From: Thereva unica
Taxonomy: Eukaryota > Arthropoda > Insecta > Diptera > Therevidae
Direction: 5' to 3'
Length of the DNA stretch: 64,000 bases
Assembly (NCBI GenBank): GCA_949987705.1
Contig: OX465282.1
Coordinates: 85,052,070 to 85,116,069, forward strand
Both the position numbers and the translations under genes were made by a program. Under the pieces are notes generated by a model that was given only the letters and a program-made list of their open reading frames with translations, was not told where the DNA came from and did no database searches. Below are positions 55,507 to 64,000 of the stretch, piece by piece. Each line of letters begins with the position of its first letter. The first letter of the stretch is position 1.

Positions 55507-55833
55507 GACCGGTTCTACACATTCAACTTTGCATTCCACTTTTTGACGTTCAATTCTGTCGCTCGCGTCTACACATTTTCAACTATTCAAGAAGCAGATC
55601 GAAAATCTCGGCTGACTTTGCTATCCGTGTACACTCATATTCATACATATTCGCACACTCATAAAAATGTTGAACGAAAACACAAAAGTTGAATGCAAAC
55701 TTCCATTCCATTCTGAGCTGCTTTCCATTTTCCTTTCTACTCTAGTCTGTTTCAAGCTTTGCATTGGAGTGAAAGAGAAAATAAAGTTGAACGTCAAAAA
55801 GTGGAATGTAAAGTTGAATGTGTAGAACCGGTC
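55507..55833. mobile_element. MITE, 327 bp, GACCGGTTCTACACATTCAA ends
   Basis: Inverted ends match over about 48 bp. CAA at 55504-55506 and 55834-55836 is a three-base target duplication. No coding. Confidence 0.88.
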
Positions 55834-55994
55834 CAATGTGTTTTTTGCATCATAATGTTTCCCAATCTTATCAATTTTGGTTTTAATTGTTTCGCATACT
55901 GAGCCAACGCTTGTCAAAATAGAAAATAGAAATCGGTCGCGTTGCGACGGACGGCAACGTTCGCTTGCCGCTGCCATTTAAATTATTATCATAA

Positions 55995-56425
55995 AGCCTG
56001 AACTATACATTGAAAAGCAGTGCAGTGCATCACTGCGAAGTGAAATTTAAACTTCTTGTAACTGAACGTGGCAACTCACATTAACTTCACTGCCTTGCAC
56101 TGCACTGCACTGCGCTGCCTTGTCTTAGGCTAATTTCTAAAAAACTGCTTCGCACTGCATGCCAATTTCTAAAAAACATCATATGAAGTTGTCATTGCCA
56201 TTGTTGTCAAAATGGATGAGTAAAAATTGATGGAATTAGTGAGAAATAAGGACTTTCTAGACAAAAAAGGTCACAGGAACTAAAAAAAAATTACAAAAGA
56301 CTATATAGGAATAGCCAATGTCAAAATACTGCTTATTCAGTGTGTCTTAGCACGCGTTCTCTAATAAACTACTGCAACATACTGCGCAGTGCTACACTGC
56401 ACTGCTTTTCAATGTAGTTCAGGCT
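55995..56425. mobile_element. Harbinger-type MITE, 431 bp
   Basis: Ends AGCCTGAACTATACATTGAA and the complement of AGCCTGAACTACATTGAAAA, matching over about 33 bp with a two-base gap. TAA at 55992-55994 and 56426-56428. The centre is rich in 'cactgcactgc' sub-repeats. Confidence 0.88.
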
Positions 56426-56973
56426 TAAGAATACACGGTATCTATCGGGTTGTCAACGTTAACGCACGCCGCCGCTCTCACTGTAATTGAACAGTTACTC
56501 TGTTTCTGGGTTACTATGTTTATAATTGGTGGAAATACAAGGGATCATAATGGTTTGCCATTTCCACAAATAATCGATGGATCTGAAGATAATTTAAACA
56601 GAGAATATATGGAACACAATAACCCAAACTTAAACAATGAAATAAAATAAATCTATAAATGCGTCATCAATACGGGTGAATTTTTAAGGCCCACCAGGAG
56701 ACACTGGCATGACTTTCTTAAACAATCTCATATTGTCTAAAATACGTACAGATAAAGTAATTACCGCAGCAATGATTCTGCAGAGATTGCGGCAACTTTA
56801 CTCGCATAAGCAAAAACAACTCATTCTATCATTCTATGTTTATGATGCCGATCGAAAAAGGTCATATGGAAAATCCACCGCCACAAAGGTTTACAAAATT
56901 GCATGTTGGTGTTCTGAGAATGGGATGAATGTACCATTGCAAATAAAGTATCTTTTGCCGTTAACAGAACACT

Positions 56974-57400
56974 GCAAGTAGTCCATTCAAAACACGGGGT
57001 GGGAGGGAGTGTTCCAAAATAACACCGTTAAGAAAATCGAACCCTTAAGGTTTTTGGGTTCGCTGATCACGAAAATCGAGGTCCCGTGGTCCTAAAACAT
57101 GGGCGTCACCCTTAAAAATGCAAAAACAACACCCCTTTTTAGGGGTTTTTCGCAATTATTTCAATAATAATGAAAACAAATGCAATGAAATACACTTTTT
57201 TTAATATTTATTTGCGAAAGTGGTTGATTTGTACTAAATCAAGGCGAACTTTATAATAAGGGATAATCCTAAAGGGTTGAAACCACCCCTAAATCAACTA
57301 AAAATAAAAAAAAATTTTTGAAGTTGATGCTTCAAATTCGCACTGTCAGGCAAAAATAAATTATTTTCAACCCAACTACCCCTACAATAATAAAAAATTT
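56974..57400. repeat. Foldback family, left-arm copy
   Basis: 'gtagtccattcaaaac', GTGTTCCAAAATAACACCG, 'ctgatcacgaaaatcgaggtc', 'cctaaaacatgggcgtcac' and onward match the elements at 35365-36479. It has the segment missing in the 35.4-kb left arm. The right arm is absent. Confidence 0.8.
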
Positions 57401-59595
57401 TCTTCCTTCTTGCTTGAAATTTGGTTCAATAGGTATTATCAGCCAAAATTTTATTATTTTCAAAACTACCCCTATATTAAAATTGTAATTGAAAAAAATT
57501 GAAATTTATTGTTTTGCATCAAAATGTTACTTTGGATGAAATATTATTAAAACATTTGGAAAATTTATTTTAACCCTCTTCTTAAAGGAGTTAAACCACC
57601 ACTAAATAAAACCAAATAAATTGAAAAAAAAAATTATTTTCGTATTTACAATTTAAGTTTTTTAACACACAAAAAGTCTTCCAGGATTCCCTCTTTGACT
57701 TTCGCAGTTCGTATGTGAACACCCTGAGGCGGCCTTTGTAGTATTTTTTTTATGTGAAAGACTAGAGTCTCAGGAAAGGCCCTTTACACTTCCGACAATC
57801 TCTCTTCTTCGTATATATAGCAATATCAAACAGCAGCTCTAGTCGGGGAGGAAGGAACTGCCACAACCTACCCGCGATATTTTTAGTCCACCTACTCCTT
57901 CCATTTACCCACCTTGCTGCCTTTACAGGCAGTAAGTTTGGTCTTTTGAGCCCCAGACTGGAGGCAATTGTTTTCGTTATAAGTTTAATATCCACATTAT
58001 ATACATACTTATGTTGTCAACCAAAACAAAAGGGTATGAACTTTTCATTCCAAAACCACGATGTGGTCATTTAAGAATTGATTAATAGGCAAACAACAAA
58101 TCAGTAAATAACGATGTCAGTAATAACTTAAATGGCGCCTAGCTAATCCATGAGCGTGGGTTTTGCGACTATGGAGAATGTGGCTAGTTTCCAAAATTGC
58201 TTAAAGTCATAACAAACAAAAGCGCCGTCTTCAAATGATCTTCCCATTAATTTGTCGGAAATTTATTCGAAAAAAAGAGTTAAAATCACAAAAATTGGTA
58301 GTAATTAATCCCGAAATTTTGATCTGAATTAATTTCATTTGATTGCAATACTCAACAGCCGCGCAGGCGTACTATAAACAAAGATGGCTGCGTCTGCCGC
58401 CAATTTCAATATATTTTCAATTTTGATTAATGTTTGATTGTTGCTCATGAATTTCTTTGAGCGGTTTCCGATCGAATTCCATCAAGCACTACAACTTTTC
58501 TGGCCGTTACACAGTGTGTGATTCACTCCTGATGTCCATCAGCCTGCATCAAATATACTCGAGTATATAATAGGCTTGAACCCTTTACAAAGAGAGTAAC
58601 ATAAATTTTGGCTTTTGGTGGGGCATAAAACAACACAGATGCCCGCGGCGTATCTGCATATCGAGATTGTTATCATCATCCGAATTCAAAAATATTTCGG
58701 CTGCTCTTTGAGTCCGGGGACGTTTATAAATTTTCACTCAGATAGATCTGACAGAAAGGCTCGTTCACATACCAGTATTATTGCGCTGGCAGAGAATCGT
58801 GAATACCATTCATTCTTTTTTAGACCAAACAAATATGTAGTTTATTTGATGGTTGATTTACTGCCGAATATATAAAATAAATAAATTACAACAATTAAAG
58901 GGAACACGATTCTGAATGACCATTTCGACAAGTTGATCTTATCTCACAAGTTCGGCAATTTTGTTCCTTCTTTGAATTAGATTGTAACACAAGATTTTCG
59001 ATGTTGTGACAAATGCTGGGGAATGCAACGACTGTTAATTAAAAGAAGGGTCCCCAAAAGAGTTAACATCATGCGGTTTAAGTAGCATTAACAACTAGTC
59101 GACCGGAAATAGTTTTACGATTTTATGCAAATGCAAATATTCAACAATATCAACTATGTGGGAATATATGGTGGAGTTTTTTTAGTTCGAGGAAGCGATA
59201 GGCTTTTGGAACGAGTATTTTAGGTGAGTTTTAAAGAAGGATTATGAGAAAATGGTTTAGAAGATTAATAAATTGTACAACTAATTTTTTTTTTGCATCA
59301 TTCCCGCCTCCCATAAAAAATGCTGGAACACTGCAAAAAAATGAGCGTACCTAAGGCCATACTTTAGAAGTAAAATTTATTTGCCCAACAGCTAGTAATG
59401 TGCAATAGATATAGTGAAAAGTCTGTCGGATATATAGTACGCTTAGAGAAAAATCAGCCCAACGACAAATGCTGGAAGTATAGTGACGAATCTTACGAAT
59501 CGCATAAAACTTTGACGAGGACAAATTTTATTGACTCTGACGGTTGCGGCAAATGTAATGCCGGGAAATATCCCCGAGAGCGTGGCGATTGAGCC
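57401..59595. other. Mostly unrecognised; contains one short shared repeat
   Basis: 57530-57650 resembles 12230-12340. 57750-57890 is the short repeat also at 53858. The rest, including frames at 57762-57995 (minus), 58615-58875 and 59398-59592 (plus), matches no family I know. Confidence 0.35.
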
Positions 59596-59599
59596 TGCG

Positions 59600-62452
59600 C
59601 AACCGAAGTCCCGTTACAAGTTAAGTTTTGGTATTGACTTTTGTAAAATTCGTGGACTTCATGCGAATTTCTCTTTTGTTGAGTGCCACTTATCTAATTA
59701 TAAACCCCCAATCTTCCCCCTTAGTGAAACCCAAATATCACCCGATAATGACTTATAGGTCATTACCAGGTGTCGGGATACACTTTAGTGCACAATCTCT
59801 CCCCCCATAGGGATATTGCCATTTATGTTAGAGACGACGTGGCTTATTATAAAATATATTCAAGCGCGACTTCAGATTTTAATTATCTTTGGATTAAAAT
59901 CATTTTCCAAAGCCACATCATATTCTTCTGCTTCCTATACAGAAGTCCTAACATACGTAACGAAGCCTCCACTTCATCATTTGATACTATTTCCGAACAG
60001 ATCTCGGGATTTTTGTCGTCCAACCCTAAGTGTGAAATCATTGTTGCGGGTGATTTCAATGTTCACAACGTTAAATGGCTGACTTACTCAAATGGCACCA
60101 GTATTTCTGGCAAGGACGTCGAGCTCTTTGCAGACATCAATAACTGGCATCAAATTGTGGATCATCCCACAAGAGTCCCTGATGTTGCTGATCAAGGAAC
60201 CTATCTCCTTGATCTTTTTCTTACTTCTCATCCAGCGCGTTACTCCGTCGAAGTTGATTCACCTCTCGGCAATTCAGACCACTGCCTAAACAGCGCTAAC
60301 TTCCCATTCGAATTTCCCACCCCTCTCAAACCAATTCGAAGAACTGTATGGCATTATGGGAAGGCCAATTAGCTGGGGCTTATTATTTTTTTCCAGTCTA
60401 CAGACTGGAATCTGTGTTTCCGGAATAGAAACGCCAACTCTGCCGCTATCCGTATCACCAGGATCATACAGGCAGGAATGCATTTGTTCATTCCCCATTC
60501 TACCAAATCTGTGAAGCCTAGGCCCAACAGATGGTTTAATCGGGAGTGTATGAATGCATAATCAAAACTAAAGAAGCCGCCTTCCGAGCGTACAAGAGCT
60601 TCCCGAGTGATTCGCTCCGTTTAGAGTATATACAACAAAGAAATTCTTGTAAAACCGCCATCAAGAAAGTCAAAACCTTATTTGACAACAAATTGAGAAG
60701 TAAACTCCTAAATGCAACCTCCGGTAGCAAAAACTTCTGGTCCTTGGTAAGTTCCATCACGAAGAATATCACTACAACTTCAACCCCTTCCTTTATTCAC
60801 AATGAGAAGGTAATAACAGACAGCAAATCCAAGGCCAATTTATTAGCATCTATGTTCGCTTCGAATTCTTCTTTACCCGAAACTGATGTGTTACCCCCTG
60901 TTTCTGAGTGTAACGCCCATTCAATGGACAGGGTTTTTTCAGGACTCGCGAGGTGTACAGGAACCGATAATATACTCCCTGTCGTCTTAAAACAATGCGC
61001 CTCACCTTTGGCTAAACCTCTGCGCAACTTATTTTCCCTGTCATATTTCTCCGGAGTTTATCCCGACTCTTGGAAACTTGCCCATGTTCATCCCATACCG
61101 AAAAAAGGTGATTCCAGCCTACCCTCCAATTACCGCCCAATAGCAATTACTTCTATTCTCTCCAAAACCATGGAGACGATAATCAACAAAAAGCTTATGG
61201 GATATCTAGAATCCAATCTACTCATAAACGACAGACAGTATGGCTTCCGACAAAAGAGATCCACCGGCGATCTTTTAGTCTGTCTTATAGAACACCTCAG
61301 CCGTAGTCTGCATGGATCCGGTGAGTCTAGTCTGGTTGCTCTAGATATCTCCAAGGCTTTCGATAGAGTTTGACACTCAGCCCTGTTAGCTAAACTCGAA
61401 GCTATTGGAGTTGACTCACTTCTACAGAAGTGGATTGAGAGTTTCCTTTCTGGCCGTTCAATCAAAGTAGTATTGGATGGCGTCAAATCCGCGTCCCACC
61501 CGATCTCTGCGGGGCTCCCCCAGGGGTCAATTTTATCACCGGCCCTATTTCTCATATTTATAAATGACCTTCTTTCAATCCCCTCCAACCCACTTCTCAG
61601 CTTCGCTGACGACGGTACTCTACGTTACTCGTGCAGCTTCGATACAAGACAGACTCATACCAGATCCTCTCTCGATGATCGCGAACTAACGTCCAAGTCG
61701 ATTAATAACGACATTAAACTCATTCTAGAATGGGGAAAGAAGAATCTTGTTGAATTCAACCCCTCCAAAATCAAGTTCTGTCTTATCTCCAAAAAGAAGT
61801 TCAACACCTCTCCACCCTTGAGAGTGGATGAAGTTCAACTAATGGCCGACCCATCCTTACACATCTTAGGCGTGACATTAGCCAAAGACTTGCAATGGAA
61901 TGACCACACATTCCAAATTGCCAAACAAGCATCCCAGTGCTTGGGATTTCTTAAGAGGTGCAAGTTCCTCCTCCAGCCATCGGCCCGTGCTGTTATTTAT
62001 AAATCCTACATTCGGCCTCTTCTCGAATATAACTCCCTCGTTTGGGGCGGCGCCCCAATAACCACCTTGGCATGGTGGTGCAAAAAAGGGCACTCAAGTT
62101 AATTGATGACGACACCGCTTGCTCCACCATCGACCCCCTCAGCCACCGTAGGAATGTAGCAGCACTGACAAAATTTTATCGCTACTATCATAGTGACTGT
62201 TCCTCCGAGTTAAACGCTCTCCTGCCTCCACGGCAATCTTATACCCGCAACACCAGATTAGCCTACTCGTCTCATTCCCTTCACCTGCAACTACCCCTTT
62301 CACGCACTCAACAAGATATGAATTCGTTTGTTAATAGAACAACTCGACTGTGGAATAATCTCTCGCAGTCAGTATTTCCGAGCTCCTACAACATCCAAGA
62401 GTTCAAACGCAGGGTTCATTACCACCTTCTTCAATACCCCCGTACCTTTTAA
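59600..62452 (+). pseudogene. CR1/jockey-group LINE: endonuclease and reverse transcriptase, lightly damaged
   Basis: Endonuclease: FCKIRGLHANFSFVECHLSN and LSETQISPDN, then after a frameshift DIAIYVRDDVAYY, CFLYRSP, IIVAGDFNVHNVKWL and LGNSDHCL. After a damaged linker (60370-60545) the RT runs 60546-62102 in one frame with a single TGA at 61371-61373 (Trp expected): KLAHVHPIPKKGDSSLPSNY, RPIAITSILSKTMETIINKK, RQYGFRQKRSTGDLLV, LDISKAFDRV, AGLPQGSILSPALFLIFIND and LLSFADDGTLRYS (catalytic aspartates near 61607). A frameshift near 62080 leads to the C-terminus (VVQKRALKLIDDD, RRNVAALTKFYRYYHSDCSS, RLWNNLSQSVFPSSYNIQEF) ending at 62452. This is the least decayed LINE in the window. Confidence 0.9.
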
Positions 62453-62989
62453 CCCTTAACCTTCACCCCTCCCCCGTACTAAGCTTACTGCTAGACATTG
62501 CACCATGACGTGACAAATGACATGACGGACTAGTAATACAAAGGGTGACTCACTGCCACATAAAAAAAGTACTATTTGAAAATACATTTCAATATTTATG
62601 AACTCCTATTTACATTAAAACTTAACAACGAAGAAAAGAATTTATAACTGAAATATTTTTGTTTGAAACTGATTTAAAAATCGCGTAAAAACTGTATCAA
62701 GTGAAGTTCCATATGTCGTGGTACTTTTGTCTGTTTAGACGTTCTTCACGAAAATTTTTACATTTGTGAGCACCTCGTTGCCAAATTTTATAAATATTGT
62801 CCTATCATTTCCCCTCTTTTTAGTTAAAATGGCAACAAACGCAGAAAAAACTCAACAAAATAATTTGGGAAGGGATTCGCGCATGCCGAATGAATAAAGT
62901 CAGTGATGCCAACTCATTCTCAACAGTTACAGCCAAAATGACAATTTATCATAGCTAAATATACATAGCTTATTTAAAAAAAAATGGTA

Positions 62990-63180
62990 ATGTGTAAAAT
63001 ATTTCAATTCGCCCTTCTGAGACGGTCTCCAAAGATCTAAAGGTATATACCATATTGCATTGTCATCGTAGCGAAAGCTGTGTGCAAAATTTCAGAGTGA
63101 TCGGATAACTGGAAGTATTCGAAAAATCGATTGCAAGATTTGTACCGGACAAACAGACAGACAAGAAAGCGAGCTAATAA
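62990..63180 (+). repeat. Fragment of the Helitron-like repeat tail
   Basis: 'cgcccttctgagacggtct-ccaaagatctaaaggtatat' matches the satellite unit, followed by 'gtgcaaaatttcagagtgat' and 'ggacaaacagacagaca', a 3' end typical of the arthropod CTAGCTG repeats. Short and decayed. Confidence 0.5.
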
Positions 63181-64000
63181 AAACGTCTTAAAAACAAAAT
63201 AAAGGTTTTTCTAAGCACTTCAAAAAAGTTATATGAGTTTTCCCCGAAAATTTTTTGGGATATTTCACGTTTAAACTTACGATTTTGGGGTTTGCCGAAG
63301 AGAACCAACCTTTAACAAGCTATTACTTCGTTAGTATTGGGTATAGTGATATTTTGAACCCAGCATTATTTTTTGTTTTTTTATAAGCTACATTTTTACT
63401 CTAAATGATTTTTTCATAAAATACTTATTTTCAGAGTTATTCATGAAAAAACGCCTGAAAACGGGATTTTTCTGTTAAAAAATTGACATTTCCACTCTCG
63501 AATAAGTCGAAAAGTATTGACTTTCAGTAAAAACTTTATATAACAAAAGTTGCGTAGAATTAGTCAATCTATTCATTCCTATACTTATTTTTAATAAAAA
63601 AAAGTTCACCCCCGAGAAGGGGTTGCGCCCACCTCCAGGGTAAAAGCAACCCCCGGCATATTGACAACTTTGAAGAAGAGGGTAAGTAGAACCTACAGCC
63701 AATTTTTGGTGCAAATCAGTGCTGTTTGGTAGAATTTGCAGCGAAATTGTGCATTGACTGGACTATATGCAAATAATTTAACGTCGAGGCAACCAACAAC
63801 CTGCGTTGCTTAATGCTACGTTTCAAAAAGATGAAAAGTCCACGAGCTACTGACTCATGTTATGAAGCTTCAAATTTTTGGAACATAAACATCAAAGCCG
63901 CGTCAGAAGTTATTAGGTCAGCGTTCCTTTTGCATAGTTCTTCGACAGTTGGTTTTAAATATTTAAAAATTTCTTGATGAAATCAGCCAGCCGTTTGAAT
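63181..64000. other. Unidentified repeat-like noncoding DNA
   Basis: 63600-63720 ('gggttgcgcccacctccag', 'ggtaaaagcaacccccgg') has the look of a dispersed transposon end. No coding match. Confidence 0.3.

Larger units (their letters stand above)
54740..56950 (+). repeat. Dispersed repeat 'RX', copy interrupted by a 1.39-kb insertion
   Basis: Left part 54740-55137 and right part 56524-56950 together align with 14627-15415. AATTG at 55133-55137 and 56524-56528 may be a 5-bp target duplication of the insert 55138-56523. The insert has no LTR or TIR that I can see, and itself carries two MITEs. Confidence 0.65.

Overview
This is a gene-poor, transposon-rich piece of an insect nuclear genome. A dipteran is my best guess, because a THAP-type P element, mariner, RTE, R1/LOA and jockey LINEs, PIF/Harbinger elements and an arthropod 'CTAGCTG-ACCCGG' Helitron-like repeat occur together. 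Nothing in the sequence fixes the species. I found no intact host gene. The only recognisable host protein is a broken copy of ALG12, the ER mannosyltransferase of N-glycan assembly.

Layout. Bases 1-5869 are flanked by two nearly identical direct repeats of about 986 bp (1-986 and 4882-5869), best read as LTRs. Between them lie a Ty1/copia reverse transcriptase scrap (+), the decayed ALG12 copy (-) and an unidentified low-complexity region. 7.6-10.6 kb has a 155-bp Harbinger-type MITE, a LOA/I-type LINE tail, a jockey-type RT and a 118-bp MITE. 11-15 kb holds scraps: an RT fragment, one short copy of the Helitron-like repeat and a Harbinger N-terminal fragment. 15.4-18.7 kb is a three-level nest in which mariner ends in mirror orientation enclose a P-element relative (-), itself split by an 869-bp Mutator-like foldback with a 9-bp target duplication. 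19.5-21.4 kb holds a decayed Harbinger pair and a MITE. 22.8-27.4 kb holds two LINEs on the minus strand.

29.4-34.6 kb is an RTE LINE split by a 3.2-kb Harbinger element. That Harbinger is nearly complete (four-exon DDE transposase plus a divergent Myb/SANT gene), but a 401-bp MITE sits after its fourth codon. 34.6-36.5 kb is palindromic foldback DNA. 39.3-46.4 kb is a second LINE split by a second Harbinger, whose transposase is in turn split by a 2.4-kb Helitron-like repeat carrying fifteen 128-bp satellite units. 46.6-49.7 kb has a Helitron helicase remnant, diverged satellite units and nested MITEs. 51.7-57.4 kb has LINE pieces interrupted by a MITE and a hAT-like element, then a dispersed repeat with its own insertions. 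59.6-62.5 kb is a fairly complete LINE with few lesions.

The most reliable evidence here is junction logic. At several insertions, removing the element and one target-site copy restores an open reading frame or matches an uninterrupted paralogue elsewhere in the window. The nesting order, and so the relative ages, can be read directly. The dominant activity is PIF/Harbinger: four transposase loci, two with partner Myb/SANT genes, and at least five non-autonomous elements with TTA/TAA target duplications.
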